From NCBI GenBank assembly GCA_905199855.1, contig CAJKHY010000025.1:1-13307 (forward strand): a stretch of DNA of 13,307 bases, written 5' to 3'. This document shows positions 1 through 6,096 of the stretch, piece by piece. A model generated the notes under the pieces. That model made no database searches. It was not told where the DNA came from and worked only from the letters and a program-made list of their open reading frames with translations. A program made the translations under genes and the position numbers. Origin of the DNA: an uncultured Clostridium sp. Its GTDB lineage: Bacteria > Bacillota_I > Bacilli_A > RF39 > UBA660. The stretch's first letter is position 1. Every line of letters starts with the position of its first letter.

Positions 1-108
1 ATTAATATAAATTAAAAGACTTATTGCAGTTTTTTAATTTAAAAACCGAAATAAGTCTAATAAATAAAACATTTTTTTATAAACCTGCATTTAGTCTAAA
101 AATTTGCG
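1..108. repeat. Terminal inverted repeat, left copy
   Basis: Bases 1-108 are the reverse complement of 13201-13307. Compared base by base, the only difference is one extra T in the left copy (seven T at 72-78, six in the right copy). Similarity stops abruptly at 109. The copy is AT-rich, has no ORF, and contains a 40-bp imperfect palindrome (18-57) plus AGACT-type motifs. The two copies are not perfectly identical, which argues against a simple fold-back assembly artefact. It could be a dispersed intergenic repeat, a non-autonomous mobile element end, or a site for inversion of the segment between the copies. The sequence alone does not decide. Confidence 0.95.
18..57. repeat. 40-bp imperfect palindrome in left repeat
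   Basis: The two 20-base arms meet with almost no loop. GACTTATT pairs with AATAAGTC at the base, followed by pairing of C/G-rich and then A/T-rich inner parts, with about two mismatches and one wobble. Read outward (leftward) it is followed by a T-containing stretch, so it could act as a terminator for leftward transcripts or fold as a cruciform. Confidence 0.75.
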
Positions 109-136
109 TTTTTAAAATTAATATTTTATGAATGTG

Positions 137-145
137 TGGTATAAT
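137..145 (+). promoter_or_regulatory. Extended -10 promoter of the DUF1697 gene
   Basis: TATAAT at 140-145 is preceded by TG at 137-138, giving the TGn-TATAAT extended -10 form. No good -35 box is visible at the usual distance. It lies 15 bases before the start codon and about 30 bases inside the end of the left repeat. Confidence 0.55.
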
Positions 146-160
146 TAAGCGGGAGGATTT

Positions 161-703
161 ATGAAATATATAGTGTTATTGAGAGGAATAAATATTAGTG
201 GAAAAAACAAAATAGTTATGAGCAAATTAAAGTTAGAGTTAGAGAATTTAGGTTATAAGGATGTTATTACTTATCTTAATAGTGGAAATGTTATTTTATT
301 ATCAAATGATAGTAAGGAAGAAATAGTAAGTAATATACATTTAATGATCAAGGAGAAGTTTAATCTTAATATTTTTGTTTTTGCTATTTTGGTCAATGAG
401 TTAGAGGATATACTTAGTAATCACCCTGTTTGGTGGGGTACTGATAATAAGGAAATTTATGATAATATTATATTTATTATTTCTCCTACGACAGTAGAGG
501 AAGTTTATAAAGCGATAGGGCCCCCGAAGGAAGGAATTGATATAGTACAGAGTTATAAAAATGTTATATTTTGGTCATATAATTTGAAGAATTATCGTAA
601 ATCAAGCTGGTGGATTAAAACTGTAGGTGGAGATATAAGGAATAAGATTACAATAAGAACTTCTAATACAATGAGAAAAGTATTTGAATTATGTAATAAA
701 TGA
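161..703 (+). CDS. DUF1697 family protein
   Basis: A 180-residue protein of the DUF1697 family, whose biochemical role is not established. The family signature is at the N-terminus: LLRGINISGKNK (about residues 6-17), then a segment ending in YLNSGNVI (about 38-45). The length fits the family. It is preceded by a GGGAGG ribosome-binding site at 151-156, five bases before ATG, and by an extended -10 promoter. It ends in TGA, one of only two genes here to do so. It stands alone: the left repeat is upstream and the minus-strand tRNA-Gly converges on it from downstream. No signal peptide or membrane segment is seen. The family assignment is firm; any function would be a guess. Confidence 0.85.
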   Translation: MKYIVLLRGINISGKNKIVMSKLKLELENLGYKDVITYLNSGNVILLSNDSKEEIVSNIHLMIKEKFNLNIFVFAILVNELEDILSNHPVWWGTDNKEIYDNIIFIISPTTVEEVYKAIGPPKEGIDIVQSYKNVIFWSYNLKNYRKSSWWIKTVGGDIRNKITIRTSNTMRKVFELCNK

Positions 704-789
704 ATAATTTTGATTTGTAAGAGGGTTATGTGTGGTTGTAAAATTATTTAATATATTGTATAATAATTTTGTTAAGTTTTGATGTATGT

Positions 790-843
790 AAAAAAAAGAT
801 ATAAAAAAACTAACTCACTTATGTGAATTAGATTATATCTTTT
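790..843 (-). terminator. Terminator of tRNA-Gly
   Basis: On the minus strand, directly after the tRNA 3' end, an inner 9-bp stem (810-818 with 823-831, loop TTAT, one wobble) is followed by a T run at 803-809. An outer 11-bp stem (794-804 with 833-843) encloses this and is itself followed by a second T run (790-797 as A on the plus strand). The outer stem reaches the CCA end of the tRNA gene. Confidence 0.8.
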
Positions 844-917
844 GGAGCGGACGAGGGGAATCGAACCCCCATCACAGCCTTGGCAAGGCCGTATTCTAAC
901 CATTAAACCACATCCGC
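843..917 (-). tRNA. tRNA-Gly (anticodon GCC)
   Basis: The minus strand folds into a complete 75-base tRNA. The acceptor stem pairs GCGGATG with CGTCCGC (one G-T pair), the D arm has the loop AATGGTTA, and the anticodon stem CGGCC/GGCTG carries the loop TTGCCAA with anticodon GCC. The T arm GGGGG/CCCCT has the loop TTCGATT. A discriminator T and an encoded CCA follow. It decodes GGC and GGU glycine codons. It is a single tRNA gene with its own promoter (932-960) and terminator (790-843), lying between DUF1697 and ffh in the opposite direction to both. Confidence 0.96.
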
Positions 918-931
918 GGTTCATGTACATT

Positions 932-960
932 ATTATATAAGTAAATTTACTAAAAATCAA
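932..960 (-). promoter_or_regulatory. Sigma-A type promoter of tRNA-Gly
   Basis: On the minus strand, TTGATT (955-960) is followed after exactly 17 bases by TATAAT (932-937), 14 bases upstream of the tRNA 5' end. Both boxes and the spacing are near consensus for the vegetative sigma factor. Confidence 0.8.
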
Positions 961-1029
961 TAGTTTTTTTGAAAAAATTTTTTATTTTTTAAAAAGAGAT
1001 GCAATTAATTATATGAAATGGGTGAGATT

Positions 1030-2337
1030 ATGTTTGAAAATTTAAGTGATAGGTTGCAAAAAATTGTTAAGGATATAAGAGGGTATGGAAAAATTACTGA
1101 AGATAATATTAGTGATATGATGCGAGAAATTAGGCTTTCTTTGCTTGAAGCTGATGTTAATTATAAGGTTGTTAAGGAATTTACTAATATAGTTAGAGAA
1201 AAGGCTTTAGGAGAAGAAGTTAAGAAGAGTTTATCTCCAGGCGAAATGTTTGTTAAGATAGTTAAGGAAGAGTTAACTAAGTTGCTAGGTGGAGAAAAGG
1301 AAGAATTAATTATCAATAAGGATTTTACCATTACAATGCTTGTTGGTTTACAAGGTTCTGGTAAAACAACGACAGCAGGTAAATTGGCTAATTTTTTGAG
1401 AAAAAACCATGGTAAGAAGCCAATGCTTATTGCATGTGATGTATATAGACCAGCAGCAATAGATCAATTGGTGCAAATAGGTAAGCAGTTAAATATTTAT
1501 GTTTATACTGAAGGTAAGGGTAATCCTATAGAAATAGCTAGTAATGGTATTAAATATGCTAAAGAAAACGGATATGATTATGTTATTTTGGACACGGCCG
1601 GTAGATTGCATATTGATGATGAATTAATGCTAGAATTACAAAATATTACTAATGAAATAAAACAGGATGAGACAATATTAGTCATTGATAGTATGATGGG
1701 GCAAGATGCTATTAATGTTATTACTGGTTTTAATGAGAAACTTAAGTTAACTGGAGTAATTCTTACTAAATTAGATGGCGATACAAGGGGTGGTGTTGCT
1801 TTATCTGTTAGGCATTTAACTAATATTCCTATTAAATTTATTGGTGTTAGTGAGAAGATGGATGGTCTTGTTCAATTTTATCCTGATAGAATGGCTAGTA
1901 GAATTCTTGGTATGGGAGATATTTTAAGTATTGTAGAAAAGGTAGAGGCTGAAATCGACGAGGAAGATGCTAAGAAGATGGCTAAAAAAATGAGTAAAGG
2001 AGAGTTTGATTTAGAGGATTTTCTTGATCAAATGAAGCAGATTAAGAAGTTGGGGCCTCTTGAAAATCTTATTAAGATGTTACCTGGTGCTAAGAAGATG
2101 GGGCTTAATAATGTTAATATTGATCCTAAGAGGTTATCTCATATTGAAGCAATTATTTTATCGATGACTCCTTATGAAAGGAAGAATCCTAATATTTTAA
2201 AGGCTTCTAGGAAAGAGAGAATTGCTAAAGGATCTGGAACTAGTGTTACTGAAGTTAATACTTTGTTGAAGCAATTTGAGGAATCTAAAAAATTAATGAA
2301 GATGTTTAATAATGGTAATTTAAAACTTCCTTTTTAG
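1030..2337 (+). CDS. ffh: Signal recognition particle protein Ffh (SRP54)
   Basis: Ffh is the GTPase of the signal recognition particle. With the small SRP RNA it binds signal sequences at the ribosome and hands them to FtsY at the membrane. In order come the N domain (residues 1-95), the G domain with P-loop GLQGSGKTT (106-114), DTAGR (188-192) and TKLDGD (246-251), and a Met-rich M domain from about 290. The M domain includes the SRP-RNA-binding segment SRKERIAKGSG (393-403). At 435 residues it is full length. I choose ATG at 1030 because the family begins with MFE(N/G)L and GGGTGAG lies just before it. An in-frame ATG at 1018 would only translate that ribosome-binding site as MGEIM. The YlxM gene often found upstream is absent. 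No clear promoter or terminator is visible. Confidence 0.97.
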   Translation: MFENLSDRLQKIVKDIRGYGKITEDNISDMMREIRLSLLEADVNYKVVKEFTNIVREKALGEEVKKSLSPGEMFVKIVKEELTKLLGGEKEELIINKDFTITMLVGLQGSGKTTTAGKLANFLRKNHGKKPMLIACDVYRPAAIDQLVQIGKQLNIYVYTEGKGNPIEIASNGIKYAKENGYDYVILDTAGRLHIDDELMLELQNITNEIKQDETILVIDSMMGQDAINVITGFNEKLKLTGVILTKLDGDTRGGVALSVRHLTNIPIKFIGVSEKMDGLVQFYPDRMASRILGMGDILSIVEKVEAEIDEEDAKKMAKKMSKGEFDLEDFLDQMKQIKKLGPLENLIKMLPGAKKMGLNNVNIDPKRLSHIEAIILSMTPYERKNPNILKASRKERIAKGSGTSVTEVNTLLKQFEESKKLMKMFNNGNLKLPF

Positions 2338-2396
2338 TTAAATTTATTAAAAATTAAATAATTGGACTTTTATACTATTTCAAAAACTAGATTAAA

Positions 2397-2405
2397 CATA
2401 TTATA
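2397..2405 (+). promoter_or_regulatory. Possible sigma-K -10 element of the coat protein gene
   Basis: CATATTATA matches the late mother-cell sigma-K -10 pattern CATAnnnTA, 22 bases before the start codon. A convincing AC-type -35 at the right distance is not seen, so this is tentative. It is supported mainly by the nature of the downstream gene. Confidence 0.35.
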
Positions 2406-2427
2406 AAGGTAGATAGGAGGAGTTCAA

Positions 2428-2757
2428 ATGTACTGTAATAATGATTTTAGACAAGATGGTTTCCCAACAGATATTGACATTAATATAACTAATCAAAATG
2501 CTAACATGAACACTAATACAAATATGATGGGATATAATCAACCAATGGTGGGAGGTTATAGTAGCCCAATGGTGGAAACGCCTCAAGAACGTGTGGTTCA
2601 TCGCAACTTTGTTCATGAAGTACCACATGTATGTCCAATTAATACAAGAATAATTAATCATCACATTTATAGACATACTTATCAACCAAGATATACTTGT
2701 TGTGAAGAAAACGTAGTAACTAATGAACAATGTGGTTCTTGTTGCCAATTTAAATAG
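2428..2757 (+). CDS. CotD-like spore coat protein
   Basis: A 109-residue protein resembling the CotD family of spore coat proteins. The N-terminal half is Asn/Met-rich and low in complexity. The C-terminal half carries a His/Cys-rich block with CPINTR, NHHIYRHTY, a CCEENVVTN segment and a CGSCC end, as in CotD-like proteins of spore formers. Such proteins are made in the mother cell and laid down on the forming spore. There is a strong ribosome-binding site, AGGAGG (2416-2421). A 10-bp direct repeat (CCAATGGTGG at 2542 and 2566, 24 bases apart, in frame) encodes PMV twice. The gene is single, between ffh and cdaA, with its own terminator. The family call rests on recalled motif patterns, so an exact symbol is not given. 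Confidence 0.75.
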   Translation: MYCNNDFRQDGFPTDIDINITNQNANMNTNTNMMGYNQPMVGGYSSPMVETPQERVVHRNFVHEVPHVCPINTRIINHHIYRHTYQPRYTCCEENVVTNEQCGSCCQFK

Positions 2758-2766
2758 TTTTGTTTT

Positions 2767-2788
2767 AAAGAGCTAATGCTCTTTTTTA
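2767..2788 (+). terminator. Terminator after the coat protein gene
   Basis: A perfect 7-bp stem AAAGAGC/GCTCTTT with loop TAAT is followed by a T-rich run, starting 10 bases after the stop codon. Confidence 0.85.
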
Positions 2789-2879
2789 TTTTTTTGCTTT
2801 TATTATAAGGTTTTTATTATTATTAGAGATAGGTTGAATTAATTTTAGTATTTTTACTAGTGATTTTTTTTTCCTGTTA

Positions 2880-2888
2880 TGATATAAT
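2880..2888 (+). promoter_or_regulatory. Extended -10 promoter of cdaA-cdaR
   Basis: TGA-TATAAT (TG at 2880-2881, TATAAT at 2883-2888) gives an extended -10. The -35 region is weak. It lies 31 bases before the cdaA start. Confidence 0.6.
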
Positions 2889-2919
2889 TAATTAAAAGAA
2901 ATGGAGTTGGGTAAATTAT

Positions 2920-3750
2920 ATGACATTAAATAGTATATTAACTATTATACAAAAAATTATTGATATTTCTTTGGTATGGTTAGTTTTTTATTTTTTACTT
3001 AAGAATTTAAGAAATAATGTTAAGATGGTTCTTTTATTTAAAGGAATATTATTTGTTATAATAATTAAATTAATTAGTGATTGGTTGAATTTGGTTACTA
3101 TTGGGCTTTTACTTGAGTATGTAATTATGTGGGGGCCTCTTGCACTTATTATTATATTTCAACCTGAAATTAGGAATATGCTGGAACATTTGGGGAGAAG
3201 TCAATTATTAGGAAGGCATAAGATATTAAGTATGGATGAACGTGAGAAGATGATATATGAGATAATGTCTTCTGTAGAATATTTGAAGAAAGCAAGAATA
3301 GGTGCTTTAATTGTTATTGAACGTGATGTTAGTTTGAATGATTATATCGGAAGGAGTAAAAAGATATATGCTGATATTTCAGCAGAACTTTTGATTTCAA
3401 TTTTTTTTCCAAGAAATCCACTTCATGATGGTGGGGTAATTATTCAAGGAGATAGAATTACTAGTGCTAGTGCAGTTTTTCCTGTTAGTATTAGTAATAA
3501 GATTAATAAGCGTTTGGGAACAAGGCATCGTGCAGCTTTAGGTATTAGTGAGGAAACTGATGCAATTGCTTTAGTAGTATCCGAGGAAACAGGACGTGTT
3601 TCTATTGCTATTAATGGTGTGTTAAATTATAATCTATCTTTGGAGGATGCTAAAATGATATTGGTCGAGGAACTTAGTCCTAAGAAAGAAGTGCTTCTTG
3701 ATGATGAGTTTGAGGAAGAAAGTACAGGTGATATAAATGAAGATAATTAA
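2920..3750 (+). CDS. cdaA: Diadenylate cyclase CdaA (c-di-AMP synthase)
   Basis: CdaA (DacA) is a membrane-bound enzyme that joins two ATP into cyclic di-AMP, the second messenger controlling potassium and osmotic balance and wall stress in Firmicutes. At 276 residues it is full length. Three hydrophobic segments (about 7-27, 36-53 and 60-80) precede the DAC domain, which carries LHDGGVII (168-175) and GTRHRAALG (200-208), the two defining catalytic and nucleotide-binding motifs. Both are intact. It begins the cdaA-cdaR operon and overlaps cdaR by 14 bases. A GGAG-containing site (2902-2905) lies rather far from the ATG, so its initiation signal looks weaker than its neighbours'. The glmM gene that usually completes this operon does not follow. 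Confidence 0.96.
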   Translation: MTLNSILTIIQKIIDISLVWLVFYFLLKNLRNNVKMVLLFKGILFVIIIKLISDWLNLVTIGLLLEYVIMWGPLALIIIFQPEIRNMLEHLGRSQLLGRHKILSMDEREKMIYEIMSSVEYLKKARIGALIVIERDVSLNDYIGRSKKIYADISAELLISIFFPRNPLHDGGVIIQGDRITSASAVFPVSISNKINKRLGTRHRAALGISEETDAIALVVSEETGRVSIAINGVLNYNLSLEDAKMILVEELSPKKEVLLDDEFEEESTGDINEDN

Positions 3751-5101
3751 GGGTTTATATCGTGGAATATTTAGATTATTTAAATTAATATTTAAGAAAA
3801 TTGATAAGTATATAGTTGTGCCTATTACAAAGTTTATTTTAATTATTACTGAGCGCAACGGGAAGGGGAACCGCAATTTTGAGAGATGGCTTACTAGAAA
3901 GAATACTTTGGTATTTATTTCACTTATTTTGGCTTTAGGTTTCTTCTTTGTTGTAGATAATAAGACTTATACTTTAGTAGAATCTTCGGCTGAAGTGTTA
4001 CGCAACCAGAAGATTGAAGCTACTTATAATACTGAGGCCTATGTCGTTGAAGGTTTACCTACTGAAGTTGATGTTGTTTTGATAGGCAGAAGAGCTGATT
4101 TATTCTTGGCTAAGCAATTAACCACTAAGAATGTTACTGTTGATTTATCCGGTCTTAAACCTGGTACTCATAAGGTAGAATTAAAATATGAAAATGACGT
4201 ATCAAGGATTGATTATAAGTTAGATCCATCAACTGCTAATATAACAATATATCCTAAGTTGTCTGAATCTAGGACAACAACTGTTGATGTTTTAAATCAG
4301 GATACACTTAATACTAAGTTAGCTATTCAAAGTGTTGATATTGATCAAAAAGAGATTATTATTAAAGGTGCTGAACATCGTTTGAAACAGGTTTCTACGG
4401 TTAAAGCTTTAGTAGATATTGGGAATATCGTGGATCCTAGTGTTGGAGTTACAAATTTAAGTGATGTTAAGTTAGTGGCTTATGATAATAATGGAAATGT
4501 GGTAGATGTTGAGATGGTTCCTAATAAGGTTGCTGCGACTATTAGCATTATTTCTCCACATAAAGAAGTTCCTATTAAGGTTATACCTGTTGGGGATGTA
4601 GAATTTGGTAAGGCAATTAGTTCTATTACTTCTTCAGTTACTAAGGTTACTATTTATGGTAATGAAGATGTAATTAATAGCATTCAATATATACCTGTTG
4701 AGGTGGATGTTACTGGATTAAATAATGCTAAGACTTATAATGCTATTTTGAATAAACCTTCTGGTATTAGATATATTTCTGAATCTTCTACTACTGTTAA
4801 TGTGTCTTTAGATAAAGAAATCACTAAAGAGTTTGAAGATATTTATATTGAGGTTACTAATTTGGATTCTAATTATAAGGTAGTGGCTTTAGATAAGAGC
4901 TCTAATACGACATCCGTTATTGTTAAAGGTACCGAGAGTGTTCTTAATAGTATTGATACCAGTATGATTAAGGCCACAATTGATTTAACTGGTTTTGGTA
5001 TTGGAGAACATGAAGTTACTGTTAATGTTTCTGGCGAAGAGGTACGTGCTAGTTATACTCCTAAAACAACTAAAGTTAAGGTTAAGATAATTAATAAATA
5101 G
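3737..5101 (+). CDS. cdaR: CdaA regulatory protein CdaR (YbbR domains)
   Basis: CdaR is the extracytoplasmic partner that binds CdaA and modulates c-di-AMP synthesis. One hydrophobic anchor (about residues 57-71, ending ALGFFFVV) is followed by an outer region with four YbbR repeats, seen by recurring patterns such as VDLSGLKPGTHKVEL (first), VEMVPNKVAATISI (second), VTIYGNEDVINSI (third) and VIVKGTESVLNSI (fourth). The length is 454 residues. The anchor is preceded by about 50 extra residues, basic and partly hydrophobic (KYIVVPITKFILII), that the B. subtilis protein lacks. The start lies inside the cdaA end, with GGTGAT (3727-3732) four bases upstream, suggesting coupled translation. A terminator follows at 5111-5136. 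Confidence 0.93.
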   Translation: MKIIKGLYRGIFRLFKLIFKKIDKYIVVPITKFILIITERNGKGNRNFERWLTRKNTLVFISLILALGFFFVVDNKTYTLVESSAEVLRNQKIEATYNTEAYVVEGLPTEVDVVLIGRRADLFLAKQLTTKNVTVDLSGLKPGTHKVELKYENDVSRIDYKLDPSTANITIYPKLSESRTTTVDVLNQDTLNTKLAIQSVDIDQKEIIIKGAEHRLKQVSTVKALVDIGNIVDPSVGVTNLSDVKLVAYDNNGNVVDVEMVPNKVAATISIISPHKEVPIKVIPVGDVEFGKAISSITSSVTKVTIYGNEDVINSIQYIPVEVDVTGLNNAKTYNAILNKPSGIRYISESSTTVNVSLDKEITKEFEDIYIEVTNLDSNYKVVALDKSSNTTSVIVKGTESVLNSIDTSMIKATIDLTGFGIGEHEVTVNVSGEEVRASYTPKTTKVKVKIINK

Positions 5102-5110
5102 TTAATATTT

Positions 5111-5136
5111 AAACTTCCTATATTGGGAAGTTTTTT
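5111..5136 (+). terminator. Terminator of the cdaA-cdaR operon
   Basis: An 8-bp stem AAACTTCC/GGAAGTTT (5111-5118 with 5126-5133) with a seven-base loop runs into a T stretch ending at 5136. It shows that the operon ends without glmM. Confidence 0.85.
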
Positions 5137-5216
5137 AGTAGGTTATGAATCAAAAAATTTTTTAAATTAAATTAGTATACAAGAATAATTAAAAATTTAT
5201 TCTAAATTTTCAATAA

Positions 5217-5234
5217 GGAAGACTCACGTCTTCC
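5217..5234. repeat. Perfect 7-bp stem-loop
   Basis: GGAAGAC and GTCTTCC flank the tetraloop TCAC. No T run follows on the plus strand, so it is not a typical terminator. It stands directly before the overlapping inverted repeats at 5233-5279. Confidence 0.7.
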
Positions 5235-5279
5235 ATCTTTATTACCTTAGTAATTATTATAATAGAAAGATGGTAATAA
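5233..5279 (+). promoter_or_regulatory. Mutually exclusive inverted repeats, possible RNA switch
   Basis: CCATCTTT (5233-5240) can pair with AAAGATGG (5266-5273), and TTATTACC (5239-5246) with GGTAATAA (5272-5279). The two 8-bp stems share bases, so only one can form fully. The second covers the bases just before the ATG of the short ORF at 5282. A TATAAT lies in the loop at 5258-5263, so a promoter or operator reading is also possible. No known riboswitch class is recognised. Confidence 0.35.
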
Positions 5280-5281
5280 TT

Positions 5282-5386
5282 ATGAATGAAGTAGTCTCTA
5301 ATGCTCATCAAATTGATCATCTGTGTGTTACGTTAGAACAATTTAAAGTTTATTATTTGCAACATAATTATAATAAAAAGATATAG
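5282..5386 (+). CDS. Short ORF of 34 codons, function unknown
   Basis: ATG at 5282 opens 34 codons (starting MNEVVSNAHQ, ending LQHNYNKKI) before TAG. It has no convincing ribosome-binding site. After the stop, the same frame continues only eight codons before TGA. It may be a real small peptide, the remnant of a longer gene, or chance. I recognise no family. It lies between structured inverted repeats and the broken zinc-ribbon gene, in a stretch that otherwise looks like decaying sequence. Confidence 0.25.
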   Translation: MNEVVSNAHQIDHLCVTLEQFKVYYLQHNYNKKI

Positions 5387-5414
5387 GTATGTGATATTTT
5401 AAAAGAATGATAAA

Positions 5415-5657
5415 ATGTTTAAGTTTGAAAATTTTATATTTCAATTAAGTAAAAAAACAGTTAAATACATCTGTCCAAAATGTAAAAACAAATTTGAAGT
5501 TCCAATTGAAGATATATTAGAATTTGAAGAAGAAAATGAATGGAATTGATTACTTATATCTACTCCAACATACATAATATGTTTTAAATGTAATTACAAT
5601 AAATGTGTACCAATAGATTATAAATCTAGGAGAGAATATCATCACATATATAAATAA
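5415..5657 (+). pseudogene. Small two-CxxC zinc-ribbon gene broken by an in-frame TGA
   Basis: From ATG 5415 the frame runs 44 codons to a TGA at 5547-5549, then stays open for 35 more codons to TAA at 5655. The first part has CPKC (residues 20-23) and an acidic stretch (EFEEENEW). The part after the TGA has CFKC (56-59), another Cys at 64, and a basic end. The two CxxC pairs would together form one zinc ribbon, so the TGA looks like a recent nonsense mutation (for example from GGA) in an 80-codon gene. UGA-as-Trp is unlikely because TGA is a genuine stop elsewhere here. No strong ribosome-binding site is seen. A strong terminator follows at 5686. I do not recognise the family. Confidence 0.55.
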
Positions 5658-5685
5658 AAGTAAAATATAGCAAGCTTTTGTTATT

Positions 5686-5717
5686 AAAATAGCAAGAGCT
5701 ACACTCTTGCTATTTTT
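5686..5717 (+). terminator. Strong terminator after the zinc-ribbon remnant
   Basis: A perfect 13-bp stem (5686-5698 with 5704-5716), loop CTACA, runs into five T. It is the longest perfect hairpin in the window and suggests that the region before it was, or is, a transcribed gene. Confidence 0.85.
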
Positions 5718-5763
5718 GATGTTATAATATTTAACAATTTTAGTATTTCTTTCCTAATTATAT

Positions 5764-5793
5764 GAAAAAAGAAAATAATTATTAATTATTTTC
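5764..5793 (-). terminator. Terminator of the DUF378 gene
   Basis: On the minus strand an AT-rich 10-bp hairpin (5771-5793) is followed by six T (5765-5770). The hairpin overlaps the last base of the DUF378 stop codon. Confidence 0.65.
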
Positions 5794-5987
5794 TAATCTA
5801 AATCTTTTGCTAAGATTGCTGTGCATATTAGTCCTGCGGCAAAAACTATAGCATAGATAATTCTAGTTATCAAGCTACCTTCTTTGAACAAAAACTCTAC
5901 AAGGTTAAAGTTAAATATACCAACAAGACCCCAGTTAACTGCTCCGATTATAGCAATTACTAAACTTGTTTTGAGAAGTGCATTCAT
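5793..5987 (-). CDS. DUF378 family small membrane protein (YuzA-like)
   Basis: A 64-residue membrane protein of the DUF378 family (B. subtilis YuzA is a member), of unknown function. It has two hydrophobic segments: the first contains the family hallmark IGAVNWGLVG (residues 13-22), the second spans about 40-58. ATG at 5987 is chosen because AAAGGAG lies seven bases upstream and the family starts here; the in-frame ATG at 6005 is upstream of that site. It is transcribed divergently from the YdcC-like gene, from a promoter with TTGACA at 6057-6062. Confidence 0.88.
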   Translation of the reverse strand: MNALLKTSLVIAIIGAVNWGLVGIFNFNLVEFLFKEGSLITRIIYAIVFAAGLICTAILAKDLD

Positions 5988-6033
5988 AATATTACTCCTT
6001 TCCATTATTATTAATATTTACAAAAAAAGATAA

Positions 6034-6062
6034 AATATTCATCATATTAACTTTTTTGTCAA
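6034..6062 (-). promoter_or_regulatory. Promoter of the DUF378 gene
   Basis: On the minus strand a perfect -35 TTGACA (6057-6062) is followed after 17 bases by AATATT (6034-6039). The -10 is only partly consensus. The -35 touches the proposed -10 of the divergent ydcC promoter. Confidence 0.5.
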
Positions 6063-6069
6063 ATATAAT
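6042..6069 (+). promoter_or_regulatory. Candidate sigma-E promoter of the YdcC-like gene
   Basis: TCATATT (6042-6048) and AATATAAT (6062-6069), 13 bases apart, resemble the early mother-cell sigma-E pattern (ATATT type -35, CATACAAT type -10, six of eight bases). B. subtilis ydcC is known to belong to the sigma-E regulon, which supports the reading. The TATAAT could equally serve sigma-A. Confidence 0.4.
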
Positions 6070-6096
6070 TTATTAGAAAGAAAAATGAGGTGAAAA

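Noticed and set aside
772..960. 62-codon minus-strand ORF
   Set aside because: It runs through the tRNA-Gly gene, its terminator and its promoter.
1018..1029. Upstream ATG of ffh (also 12145 for yabG, 11195 GTG for the radical SAM gene, 6005 for DUF378, 11070 for DUF951)
   Set aside because: In each case the upstream start lies in or before the ribosome-binding site, and family N-termini fit the downstream ATG.
2401..2748. 115-codon minus-strand ORF
   Set aside because: It is antisense to the CotD-like gene, which has a ribosome-binding site, family motifs and a terminator; the His/Trp/Ile-rich translation is a shadow.
5547..5549. UGA read as tryptophan (mycoplasma-type code)
   Set aside because: TGG is used for Trp in every gene, no full-length gene contains TGA, and TGA ends the DUF951 gene at its usual length, overlapping the next ATG.
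5102..5792. Known riboswitch or small RNA in the 690-base gene-poor stretch
   Set aside because: Inverted repeats are clear, but no conserved core of a class I know could be matched, so only the structure is reported.
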